A stretch of 46,874 nucleotides of DNA, from positions 1-46,874 of IMG/VR virus record IMGVR_UViG_3300001460_000019. One strand, written 5' to 3'. The notes below the pieces were generated by a model, which saw nothing but the letters and a program-made list of their open reading frames with translations, was not told the origin of the DNA and did not search any database. This DNA is from a virus. A program made the position numbers and the translations under genes. Shown piece by piece: positions 39,833-46,725 of this stretch. The first letter of the stretch is position 1; each line of letters starts with the position of its first letter.

Positions 39833-41029
39833 ATGAGCAGAAAGATATTAGACACATGGTGCCCATTACCTTGGATTGGATTAAGCACAAACCCAGACGG
39901 AACAGTTATGCCATGTTGTTTACATTGGACAGCAAATAATTTTTGGGGTAACATTAAGACGCAAAGCTACGAAGAAATTATAAATTCTCCTAAAGCTAAA
40001 ACTATGCGTAAAGAAATGATGAATAATCTTGAACCAAAAGGTTGCGAAAGGTGTTATAGAAAAGAAGAAGTCTTAGGAGAAAGTTTTAGAACAATATTAG
40101 AAAAATACCATCCATGGACAAAAGAAGTAAAAAATACAATAAAAGATATTACTAAAGAAGATGGAACTTTAACAGAAGTATCTGCAAAGTATTGGGATGT
40201 ACGTTTTAGTAATATATGTAATATGGCTTGTATTATGTGCGGTCCAGAATTTAGTAGTAAATGGCAGGCAGAATTGAAATCAGACAAAGGCAAAATATTA
40301 AACAATTTTGATGATAAAAATAAAACATATGAGTTTATAGATAACCATGCTAAAAATGTAGAGTCAATTTATTTTGCAGGTGGTGAACCGTTAGTAATGG
40401 ACGAACACTACTATATACTAGAAAAGTTAATAGACATTAAAAGAACAGATGTTAATTTACATTACAATAGTAATATCCTAAAGCTAACACACAAGAATAA
40501 AGATACAACAGAGTTGTGGAAACATTTTAAAAGAGTTAGTATAGCACCAAGTATAGATGCTATGGGACCACAAGCAGAATATATTAGATATGGTACGATA
40601 TGGAACCAACTAGAACAAAACCTATTACAATTAAGAGACAATCCTAATATATGGGTAGAACCGCAGATAACAATTGGAACTTATAATGCTATTCATTTTA
40701 CAAAACTAATAAAGTTTTTCTTAGATAGTAATTTAGATACTTACGATTTTAATATGGTTGAAGGTAATGAGTATAACATGGAACACATGCCACAAGAACT
40801 AAAGCAAGAAGCAAAGGATAATCTTTACCAGTTTGCTAACTCACTGCCATTAAAACAAAAAGAAGTATTTTTAGATAAGTCTCAACAAATATTAAAAAGA
40901 TTAGATACAAAAACAGATCAATCAGCTACTCAAGGATTTGTTAAAAAAATAAAAAATATTGATAAAACAAGAAACTTAGATTTTTCAAAACATTTTCCAG
41001 AGATAAGCAAACACTATAACTTTAACTAA
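39833..41029 (+). CDS. Twitch-domain radical SAM protein
   Basis: This 398-residue protein has N-terminal auxiliary Cys at C10, C28, C29, C71 and C74 and the core motif C129, C133 and C136 (CNMACIMC), with AGGEPLVMD. No ribosome site is visible before the ATG, and a late motif ends 5 nt upstream, so a leaderless late mRNA is likely. It is the last member of the twitch group (20487, 21731, 35850). Confidence 0.85.
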   Translation: MSRKILDTWCPLPWIGLSTNPDGTVMPCCLHWTANNFWGNIKTQSYEEIINSPKAKTMRKEMMNNLEPKGCERCYRKEEVLGESFRTILEKYHPWTKEVKNTIKDITKEDGTLTEVSAKYWDVRFSNICNMACIMCGPEFSSKWQAELKSDKGKILNNFDDKNKTYEFIDNHAKNVESIYFAGGEPLVMDEHYYILEKLIDIKRTDVNLHYNSNILKLTHKNKDTTELWKHFKRVSIAPSIDAMGPQAEYIRYGTIWNQLEQNLLQLRDNPNIWVEPQITIGTYNAIHFTKLIKFFLDSNLDTYDFNMVEGNEYNMEHMPQELKQEAKDNLYQFANSLPLKQKEVFLDKSQQILKRLDTKTDQSATQGFVKKIKNIDKTRNLDFSKHFPEISKHYNFN

Positions 41030-41035
41030 ATAAAT
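41027..41035 (+). promoter_or_regulatory. Late-promoter-like variant before lysozyme
   Basis: TAAATAAAT, followed by TGTA, lies 24 nt before the lysozyme ATG at 41059 with AAAGGA as ribosome site. It is a looser match than the others but repeats the block found at 37243. Confidence 0.4.
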
Positions 41036-41058
41036 TGTACGTGTAAAAGGATAAAACA

Positions 41059-41502
41059 ATGAACGTAGATAAATTAAGAGAACAACTTAAAATAGATGAA
41101 GGAGTCAAATACGAAGTGTATAACGATCACTTAGGTTATCCTACATTTGGTATTGGACATTTAATTACAGAAGCAGACGAAGAATATGGAAAACCCGTAG
41201 GCACTCTTGTAAACGAACAAAGAGTAAATGCAGTTTTTGATAGTGACGTTGCAATTTATATAAGTGAAGCAAAAAAAGTATTTCCTAATCTAACAGAATT
41301 ACCTAGCGAAGCACAAGAAGTTATTGTAAATATGACATTCAATATGGGTGCTCCAAGATTGGCCAAATTTAAAAAGTTTATTGCTGGAGTGAATAACAGC
41401 GACTGGAACACAGCGGCCGTTGAAATGATGGACTCACGTTGGGCAAAACAAGTAGGAAATAGGGCTGAAAGGCTTAGAGATAGAATACAAGCATTGGCTT
41501 AA
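41059..41502 (+). CDS. T4-type lysozyme (GH24 endolysin)
   Basis: This 147-residue protein aligns by eye with T4 lysozyme. The catalytic triad is E14, D23 and T29 (KIDEGVKYEVYNDHLGYPTF), followed by GIGH and SRWAKQVGNRAERL in the C-terminal lobe. It cleaves the MurNAc-GlcNAc bond in peptidoglycan to lyse the host. No signal peptide is present, so a holin elsewhere would be needed. The ribosome site AAAGGA and a late motif precede it. Confidence 0.92.
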   Translation: MNVDKLREQLKIDEGVKYEVYNDHLGYPTFGIGHLITEADEEYGKPVGTLVNEQRVNAVFDSDVAIYISEAKKVFPNLTELPSEAQEVIVNMTFNMGAPRLAKFKKFIAGVNNSDWNTAAVEMMDSRWAKQVGNRAERLRDRIQALA

Positions 41503-41530
41503 ATCTTCTTTTAAATAGGGTTTTAACAGT

Positions 41531-41571
41531 ACAAGCGTCAAACACTAGTTCACACACTGTATGACGCTTGT
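41531..41571. terminator. Hairpin between convergent genes
   Basis: ACAAGCGTCA (41531-41540) and its complement (41562-41571) form a 10-bp stem with a 21-nt loop. AGACGCTTT (41572-41580) repeats the same block once more. It lies between the ends of lysozyme (41502) and the minus kinase gene (41602) and probably ends one or both transcripts. No T run is present. Confidence 0.5.
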
Positions 41572-41601
41572 AGACGCTTTAAAACAGGACTAAGACACCT
41601 T

Positions 41602-42285
41602 TTAATCACTAGTGTAGTGCCCAAATAATGCTATTTCTTTTGACAGTTGTTCTACTATTATATCTTCTAAATGTGATACATAGTTAGGATCCTCTAAACC
41701 TTTAACAGCAAAATTTTTAATAAAAGTCCTAAAATGATCTCTAACAATACAATTCCATATATTTCTTGGAATCCAGTTAACTGGCTCTAGATCTATTAGA
41801 TACAGTTTTTTATCTATTTCGTTGTATAAAAAATTACCATTGGTCCAATCACAAAATGTAAATATAAATCCATTCCCCCATGGGTCATCTTTAATCTTAT
41901 ATTCATCATACTTGTTGTAGCATCTAACACCAGTGTTATGTATTTCATGTACCTGTTGTTTAAACCAAGACATTAGCACAGGCAAATCAATAGAAGTTTT
42001 ATTTTTATCTTTGCATCTTAATAACATAGTTTCGCCTGGCAGTTTATTCATTTTAAATATAACTAGTTCATCACTTTCATAAGTATCAAGTAGTTTTAAG
42101 TCACCTTGATAATTTTGTAAGAATTTTTTAAACTGCTCAACTACTGTTTCTTTGCGAAAAACTTTATATATAAAATTAGAATCTGAGTACACGGCACGAC
42201 TACTTGCATAATCATTTTTATACATTGCCTTAACTTTAGTGTTGAATATTTCTTCAACTATGCTTTTCCCGTAATCTTTATTCAT
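41602..42285 (-). CDS. Kinase-fold protein (APH/RIO-like), second of pair
   Basis: This 227-residue protein has YKVF with K41 (beta-3 Lys), PGETMLL, FCDWTNGNFLY with D146 and N151 (the catalytic-loop D-x4-N) and YLIDLEPVNW with D165 (metal-binding Asp, in place of DFG). The HxD His is replaced by Cys. It is a paralogue of the gene upstream and overlaps it by 4 nt. Possible substrates are sugars (as in Kdo kinase), small molecules or proteins. Confidence 0.7.
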   Translation of the reverse strand: MNKDYGKSIVEEIFNTKVKAMYKNDYASSRAVYSDSNFIYKVFRKETVVEQFKKFLQNYQGDLKLLDTYESDELVIFKMNKLPGETMLLRCKDKNKTSIDLPVLMSWFKQQVHEIHNTGVRCYNKYDEYKIKDDPWGNGFIFTFCDWTNGNFLYNEIDKKLYLIDLEPVNWIPRNIWNCIVRDHFRTFIKNFAVKGLEDPNYVSHLEDIIVEQLSKEIALFGHYTSD

Positions 42286-43055
42286 CTGCTTTTCCTTGAT
42301 CTATATTGTTCTCCAAGACTTTCTTTAATTAAGTTAATGGTATTATATTCTATATTTAATAAATGTTGCTTTGTTATTTGTCTTTTTGGTATTTTCCAAT
42401 TTAATCTAGCAATATCTCTCCATTGGGATCTTATAGTGCATTTCCATAAATCATTTGGGATCCAATTCACTGGTTGCAGATCTACAAGATATAATTTGTT
42501 TGTTGTTTGGTCATATAAAATATTATCAGGATTCCAATCTGAAAATATAAAGTAATAACCATTATTAAATATATGTCTTTCTATTTGAAACTCTTTATAT
42601 TTTTTTACACAATCTATACCTGCTAAATGTATCTGTTTGCATTGCTCAGCAAACCATTCTCCAGCTTGATGTATGGTTAAGTCAATATCACCTTTTAAAT
42701 TAGTTAATGTTTCACCAGGCAACTTAACTAGTTGTAAAATAGAACATTGGGTATCGATATAGTAATTTTTTAATTGCATGTCACCTTTATAGTTTTTAAA
42801 AAACTTTATATACATATCAATTGTATGTTTCTGATTTTTCAAAGTTATACCATTTATTTTTATATCATGATAGAATACTTTATAGATAAAGTCTTTGTCT
42901 TGAAAAACAAGCACAGGGTTTTTGTAATCTTTATCTATCCATTCTGCAGAAGTTTTAAAAATTTTGTCAATAAGATTTTTTGCAGGATCAGATGCTTTTA
43001 TAATCTCTATCTTGTTTTGTTTAACAAGTGTATGAAAACTTTTTGAATTTGCCAT
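42282..43055 (-). CDS. Kinase-fold protein (APH/RIO-like), first of pair
   Basis: This 257-residue protein has FIYKVFY with K59, PGETLTNL, FSDWNPDNILY with D173 and N178, and YLVDLQPVNW with D192. The HxD His is replaced by Ser. It shares an organisation with the 41602 protein, including PVNWIP after the metal-binding Asp, so the pair arose by duplication. A late motif on the minus strand ends 5 nt before the ATG, with no ribosome site. Confidence 0.7.
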   Translation of the reverse strand: MANSKSFHTLVKQNKIEIIKASDPAKNLIDKIFKTSAEWIDKDYKNPVLVFQDKDFIYKVFYHDIKINGITLKNQKHTIDMYIKFFKNYKGDMQLKNYYIDTQCSILQLVKLPGETLTNLKGDIDLTIHQAGEWFAEQCKQIHLAGIDCVKKYKEFQIERHIFNNGYYFIFSDWNPDNILYDQTTNKLYLVDLQPVNWIPNDLWKCTIRSQWRDIARLNWKIPKRQITKQHLLNIEYNTINLIKESLGEQYRSRKSR

Positions 43056-43060
43056 TTGTA

Positions 43061-43069
43061 GTATTTATT
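43061..43069 (-). promoter_or_regulatory. T4-like late promoter motif, minus strand
   Basis: Minus-strand AATAAATAC ends 5 nt before the ATG at 43055, the same spacing as at 39819. A leaderless kinase-pair mRNA is implied. Confidence 0.55.
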
Positions 43070-43082
43070 TGGCCAAAAGTGG

Positions 43083-43111
43083 TTGACAAGATCAAATACC
43101 TATGTAATAAT
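43083..43111 (+). promoter_or_regulatory. Promoter of the 43146 gene
   Basis: TTGACA (43083-43088), 17-bp spacer, AATAAT (43106-43111) with TG just upstream at 43103. It is followed by AAGAGGTTGTC before the ATG at 43146. It could also transcribe the downstream tRNA-Leu. Confidence 0.55.
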
Positions 43112-43145
43112 GCATACAGTTAGAGAGCAATAGTAAGAGGTTGTC

Positions 43146-43430
43146 ATGCACTCATACAAAGAATACTATACCTATCTTGGGTACACCTATGTACTTGAAT
43201 ATGATGAAGATGAAGATACACGCAAAAATATGCATGTAGTCCTTGATGCAAACAAGAATGAAATAAATTGGAAAGAAGTTCCTGATTGGGGATCGTATAC
43301 AGTTCCTTCATATGAACAATTTAAACAATTTGTAATTGACCACATAGTTACACATCAACCAAATATTACTTCCGAGCTTAACGATTTCTATATGCAAATA
43401 GAAAAAGATCGCGGAAACGTTAGATCATAA
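43146..43430 (+). CDS. Hypothetical protein
   Basis: This 94-residue protein is rich in Tyr, Asp and Glu (KEYYTYLGYTYVLEYDEDED), with an AAGAGG ribosome site. Its stop is 7 nt before the tRNA-Leu. No family is recognised. Confidence 0.55.
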   Translation: MHSYKEYYTYLGYTYVLEYDEDEDTRKNMHVVLDANKNEINWKEVPDWGSYTVPSYEQFKQFVIDHIVTHQPNITSELNDFYMQIEKDRGNVRS

Positions 43431-43437
43431 TTTAAAA

Positions 43438-43524
43438 GCGAGTGTGGCGGAATAGGTAGACGCAACGGACTTAAAATCCGTTATCAATCATGATGTGTGG
43501 GTTCAAGTCCCTCCACTCGCACCA
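43438..43524 (+). tRNA. tRNA-Leu (anticodon TAA)
   Basis: This is a long-variable-arm type tRNA. The acceptor GCGAGTG pairs with CACTCGC. The anticodon stem is ACGGA/TCCGT, the loop is CTTAAAA with TAA, and CCA is encoded. It reads TTA, by far the dominant Leu codon in the window. Confidence 0.9.
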
Positions 43525-43543
43525 AACATAAGGATTAACTAAA

Positions 43544-43699
43544 TTGACTAGATCACAAATAACATTAGAAGATAAAATTTTAATTGAAAAATGGTTAAAA
43601 AATAATAAACCAACAACTTGTCCACCTATGCGAAGGTCAGATCCAGAAACTATTAATAAAAAATACGGATGGGGCAGTAAAAAGAAAAAGAAAAAGTAA
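43544..43699 (+). CDS. Small Lys-tailed protein (TTG start)
   Basis: This 51-residue product is read from a TTG at 43544, with AAGGA about 10 nt before. It includes LIEKWLKNNKPTTCPPMRRS and ends in six Lys. The frame has no ATG near the beginning. It lies between two tRNA genes with 19 nt and 8 nt gaps. It could bind nucleic acid. Start and reality are uncertain. Confidence 0.45.
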   Translation: MTRSQITLEDKILIEKWLKNNKPTTCPPMRRSDPETINKKYGWGSKKKKKK

Positions 43700-43707
43700 G
43701 TTATTGT

Positions 43708-43784
43708 CTGCCCGTAGCTCAACAGGACAGAGCAACGGTCTTCTAAACCGTAGGTTGCAGGTTCGAATCCTGCCGGGCAGGCCA
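43708..43784 (+). tRNA. tRNA-Arg (anticodon TCT)
   Basis: The acceptor CTGCCCG pairs with CGGGCAG, the same arm as the GCG tRNA. The anticodon stem is ACGGT/ACCGT, the loop is CTTCTAA with TCT, the T stem is GCAGG/CCTGC, and CCA is encoded. It reads AGA, the main Arg codon here. Confidence 0.9.
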
Positions 43785-43815
43785 ATCAATTGTGGATAAC
43801 AACTAATTTTTTGTA

Positions 43816-43843
43816 TTGCAAAATTATTTTTATATGTTATAAT
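43816..43843 (+). promoter_or_regulatory. Promoter of two microprotein genes
   Basis: TTGCAA (43816-43821), 16-bp spacer, TG at 43835-43836, and a perfect TATAAT (43838-43843). Confidence 0.6.
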
Positions 43844-43863
43844 AAAATCATAAGCAGTTAAAA

Positions 43864-43977
43864 ATGCCAAAATTTATAAACAAAATTACAACTTTCATTA
43901 CAAAATTATACATAAAAATATTTGGTGAGCCACACACTGTTAAATACCTGTCAGGCAAAGGTAAAGTTAAAAAATGA
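43864..43977 (+). CDS. Small basic protein, 37 residues
   Basis: The amphipathic N-terminus MPKFINKITTFITKLYIKIF is followed by a basic tail. A good extended -10 promoter lies upstream. The stop overlaps the next ATG. It resembles a membrane-active peptide by composition. Confidence 0.45.
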   Translation: MPKFINKITTFITKLYIKIFGEPHTVKYLSGKGKVKK

Positions 43978-44066
43978 TGAATAAAGTATATACTGTAGCA
44001 GGAATAGTTGCAGTTGCTACAGTTGTTATTACAATGCTATCTATGTTACTTTTATTTTTCTTATAA
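43974..44066 (+). CDS. Single-span membrane peptide, 30 residues
   Basis: This product has the sequence form MMNKVYTVAGIVAV followed by a hydrophobic tail to LFFL. It overlaps the previous gene by 4 nt (ATGA). The second ATG at 43977 is equally possible. It could be a holin-like or other membrane peptide, but it is much shorter than typical holins. Confidence 0.45.
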   Translation: MMNKVYTVAGIVAVATVVITMLSMLLLFFL

Positions 44067-44078
44067 ATCATAAAAAAA

Positions 44079-44100
44079 GGTAGGGTAATATTACCCTACC
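44079..44100. terminator. Perfect palindrome, left hairpin of the 44126 gene
   Basis: GGTAGGGTAA followed by TA and its reverse complement makes a 22-bp perfect palindrome. On the minus strand it runs into seven T residues, so it is a good intrinsic terminator in that direction. The same GGTAGGGTA stem recurs at 45333-45360 on the other side of the gene. Confidence 0.7.
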
Positions 44101-44109
44101 ATTCATAAT

Positions 44110-44118
44110 AATAAATAC
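44110..44118 (+). promoter_or_regulatory. T4-like late promoter motif
   Basis: AATAAATAC ends 7 nt before the ATG at 44126, with no ribosome site. The motif and the start codon are arranged as at 39819 and 43061. Confidence 0.55.
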
Positions 44119-44125
44119 ATGTATT

Positions 44126-45334
44126 ATGAAATTCCCTGAGTCTAATACTTTAGAGCTAGAGTTAACTAGTAAATGCACAATTAAATGTCCTAACTGTCCC
44201 CGTACCTTTCAAGCAGACAAAAGACATTTATGGGATAACGGACATATAGATGCTGATAAATTAATAGACTTTTTAAAACTACTACCAGTAACCAAAATAC
44301 TATTAACTGGAGCCTACGGTGACGGATTGTATCATCCCCACCTTGTAAAGACCTTAAAAGCAATCAAAGAAGCCAATATTAACTTTATGATGGACACCAA
44401 CGGTAGTTATAGAAAAGCAAAAGACTGGGAACAAATTGCTGACCTAATGACAAATTCAGATCTAATAACATTTAGTTTAGATGGAACACCAGAAAACTTT
44501 ACACAATATAGAGTCAATGCTGATTGGCCAAGTATTAAAGTTGGGACAGAAATACTAGCAAAACAGAATAGACGTATAAAATGGAAATACATTGTTTTTA
44601 AATATAACAATTCTTACAACGATATGAAGACTGCATTTGATATAGCTAACGAAATTGGGTTTACATATTTTGAATTGATTGATACTCATAGAGCACCAGT
44701 TGGACAATTAGTAAATAAAAAAGAATTTAATCAAAGTCTAGATCAATTAGAATTGTATGTAAATGATTTAAAAAGTGGCCCTGATAGTTGGAAAACAAAA
44801 GTAACAGATTTAACAATTAATATCACTCCAAGAACAGCAGTATTGGCAAAACGTAAAAAAGAAGAACCAAAGCCAAAATATATATGGAATAGAGAAGCAG
44901 GTGCAGAGCTAACTAAAATAAAACAGTCTAATGCAATAGACATAGTTAAGCTACCAGAAGGTAGTAAAGCAAAAAGATCATACGGAACATTGCCATTAGC
45001 TAAAGATGAAGTAGACATTGTACAAACAGAAAATGTGTATCCACAATGTATGAACGTAAAAAATTATGCTAATTTTATATCTAGTGAAGGATTATTTTTG
45101 CCATGTTGTTTCATGAGAGTTGACCAACAATGGACTTTTGATCAAGCAGGAATTACAAAGCAGGATGCCGAGTCAATGAGCATTTACAAAAATACATATA
45201 AAGAAATAATAAACGGTCCTGCATTTAAAAAAATAATGGATAATTTTGAAAATATGGAAATGTGTAAAAGAATATGCAGTAAGAAAACTGTTACACGGGT
45301 TGAAAAAGATATTTCAAATAAAGCAAATAATTAA
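44126..45334 (+). CDS. Radical SAM/SPASM protein
   Basis: This 402-residue protein has C17, C21 and C24 (CTIKCPNC), the same register as the proteins at 4910 and 34780, GAYGDGLYHPH, and a C-terminal Cys set (YPQCMNVK, LPCCFMR, MCKRICSK) for an auxiliary cluster. It has a longer insertion before the Cys-rich tail (about residues 215-305) than the other two. It is bracketed by near-identical hairpins and has its own late promoter, like a self-contained gene cassette. Confidence 0.85.
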   Translation: MKFPESNTLELELTSKCTIKCPNCPRTFQADKRHLWDNGHIDADKLIDFLKLLPVTKILLTGAYGDGLYHPHLVKTLKAIKEANINFMMDTNGSYRKAKDWEQIADLMTNSDLITFSLDGTPENFTQYRVNADWPSIKVGTEILAKQNRRIKWKYIVFKYNNSYNDMKTAFDIANEIGFTYFELIDTHRAPVGQLVNKKEFNQSLDQLELYVNDLKSGPDSWKTKVTDLTINITPRTAVLAKRKKEEPKPKYIWNREAGAELTKIKQSNAIDIVKLPEGSKAKRSYGTLPLAKDEVDIVQTENVYPQCMNVKNYANFISSEGLFLPCCFMRVDQQWTFDQAGITKQDAESMSIYKNTYKEIINGPAFKKIMDNFENMEMCKRICSKKTVTRVEKDISNKANN

Positions 45335-45360
45335 GGTAGGGTAAATTAATACCCTACCTT
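45333..45360. terminator. Hairpin, right side of the 44126 gene
   Basis: AAGGTAGGGTA and its complement form an 11-bp stem with loop AATTAA, followed by TTTAT. It begins within the stop codon of the radical SAM gene and separates it from the convergent acidic protein gene. The stem shares GGTAGGGTA with the hairpin at 44079. Confidence 0.7.
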
Positions 45361-45370
45361 TATACATAAA

Positions 45371-45661
45371 TTAGTTATAAGTTTTGTCGTCTTCGTCGTA
45401 CTCAAAGTCATCTTCGTCTTGGTCTTCGTCTTCGTCTTCGTCTTCGTCTTCTTCGAAGTCGTTGTCGTCATCTTCGTTATCACAGCCACAAGGTTCTTCG
45501 TAGCATTCTTCACACTCGTCTAACTCTTCTTCGCTGTAATCTGAATCGTAATCTTGGTCTTCGAACTCGTGATTCATTTCTAAAAGATCAACTAGTCTTT
45601 CGATCTTTTGTTCTAGTTCGTCTATTCTGTCGTTTAATTGCTCAATGATGTTTCTATCCAT
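45371..45661 (-). CDS. Acidic coiled-coil protein with Asp/Glu repeat tail
   Basis: I choose the ATG at 45661, with GGGAG eight bases before (96 residues). An ATG at 45676 lacks a site. Residues 1-32 form a coiled coil (IIEQLNDRIDELEQKIERLV). Then the protein is almost all Asp and Glu, with four Cys at CEECYEEPCGC and a tail of DED repeats coded by a CTTCGT hexanucleotide array (about 45409-45453). It may mimic DNA or bind metals, but both are inference. Confidence 0.65.
   Translation of the reverse strand: MDRNIIEQLNDRIDELEQKIERLVDLLEMNHEFEDQDYDSDYSEEELDECEECYEEPCGCDNEDDDNDFEEDEDEDEDEDQDEDDFEYDEDDKTYN
45409..45453. repeat. CTTCGT hexanucleotide tandem repeat
   Basis: About seven copies of CTTCGT, with one CTTGGT variant near the left end, encode the DEDE tail of the minus-strand acidic protein. 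Copy number may vary by slippage in steps of two residues without breaking the frame. Confidence 0.75.
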
Positions 45662-45769
45662 GTCTACTACTCCCATATAGATTTAGTAAAGTCAATAGTA
45701 TTTAGGCTTGTAGGATTCTATATAAACATGCAACATATGGTGTTAACTAATCTGTTTACAAATCTTTTC

Positions 45770-45798
45770 TTGCATTAACAGATAAGTTATTATATAAT
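45770..45798 (+). promoter_or_regulatory. Promoter of the second SET gene
   Basis: TTGCAT (45770-45775), 17-bp spacer, TATAAT (45793-45798). The transcript start near 45805 leaves about 7 nt of leader before the ATG at 45812. Confidence 0.55.
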
Positions 45799-45811
45799 AA
45801 GTATTAATATT

Positions 45812-46123
45812 ATGTATAGACCATTACCAGAAGGATTAACTATCAAAGAGTCAAAGGTGCAAGGCCTTGGCTTGTTTGCTACACAAGATTTTGATGCATG
45901 GACAATACTAGGTATTGTACACGTATTAGATAAAAACTTCCCACACGGTAGCATTAGAACTGCCTTGGGTGCATTCTATAATCACTCAGATGAACCCAAC
46001 TGTAAAAATGTAAATGGATTTTGGCATCAACTTCCTGTAAAGTATCTACAAACGATAAAGCCAATTAAAGCAGGCGAAGAGCTTACAGCAAAGTATACTT
46101 TGTACAACGACTTTAATTATTGA
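45812..46123 (+). CDS. SET-domain protein, small
   Basis: This 103-residue protein has SKVQGLGLFATQDFDAW (the first SET strand pair), LGAFYNHSDEPNCK (the NHS motif and substrate Tyr area) and IKAGEELTAKYTLY. This is the complete short SET core, similar to 19244 but not closely related outside the motifs. Protein-Lys methylation is the expected activity. It has no ribosome site. The end overlaps a convergent gene by 7 nt. Confidence 0.75.
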   Translation: MYRPLPEGLTIKESKVQGLGLFATQDFDAWTILGIVHVLDKNFPHGSIRTALGAFYNHSDEPNCKNVNGFWHQLPVKYLQTIKPIKAGEELTAKYTLYNDFNY

Positions 46124-46695
46124 TTATCTTTGAATAACTGATCAGTTTCGTACATTTTTCTTATTTCACTAAAACTAGCAACTTCATCAAATATACTTGC
46201 TTGCCAGAACAATCTTGGTTCAGTAGATGTATTTACACCATGTAGTGTTTTTGAATTAAAAATATAAGTTTTGTAATCATATTTTAAGTAGTCGATGATT
46301 TCAGTACCGTCATCATTCCAAAATTGTAAACCGTGATCATTATCTAACAGTAACGGCACTGTAATAACAGCTGATCTTAATTCATCTATATGTTTAAAAA
46401 CTTCTCCTTGACAATGTAAGAAGTCAAAAGGTTCAGTTGTTTGTGGGTTACCTGGAATACTTTTACATATATTTTTCATATGACGTATTTGCTCATCGTT
46501 GAATATGTTTGTTAGTGTAGATTTTCCACTTGGGTAATAGTTAAAAGTTTGTGATGTAGTACCATCAGCATTTTCATACCAATCTCCACCCTTATTAAAC
46601 TTCTGATATATTTCAAAACGTTTAACAAGTGTTTTTCGTTTGCTCTCTGTTATATCTAATTCTGGTACGTGAAAATAATGTGTTCCCTGTTTCAT
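46117..46695 (-). CDS. AspH-like 2OG-Fe(II) oxygenase-like protein
   Basis: This 192-residue protein has VFKHIDELRSA with H102 and D104, KTLHGVN with H152, and R161 (EPRLFWQASIF), matching the triad and Arg of the family. A GAGGGA ribosome site and a late motif at 46726 (minus strand) precede it. It has no neighbour visible on that side of the window. Confidence 0.7.
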   Translation of the reverse strand: MKQGTHYFHVPELDITESKRKTLVKRFEIYQKFNKGGDWYENADGTTSQTFNYYPSGKSTLTNIFNDEQIRHMKNICKSIPGNPQTTEPFDFLHCQGEVFKHIDELRSAVITVPLLLDNDHGLQFWNDDGTEIIDYLKYDYKTYIFNSKTLHGVNTSTEPRLFWQASIFDEVASFSEIRKMYETDQLFKDNQ

Positions 46696-46725
46696 ATCAA
46701 ATCCCTCTACTTCTAATACTACATA

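Noticed and set aside
39648-39890. Minus-strand reading frame giving GLPGKIRTCDLQFRKL
   Set aside because: It is the well-known false protein read from the complement of tRNA genes, and it lies across tRNA-Gln and tRNA-Arg.
42337-43046. Plus-strand frames opposite the kinase-pair genes
   Set aside because: They are hydrophobic-looking shadows of A+T-rich coding sequence on the other strand, and the minus-strand frames carry the kinase motifs.
43471-43870. Two minus-strand frames with IRTCNLRFRRPLL-type text
   Set aside because: These are also tRNA complement artefacts, over tRNA-Leu and tRNA-Arg.
4012-46123. A RiPP precursor peptide for the radical SAM enzymes
   Set aside because: No small frame has repeated cores, a double-Gly leader or a Cys-rich core. 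The small genes at 18979, 37074 and 43544 are possible only by position.
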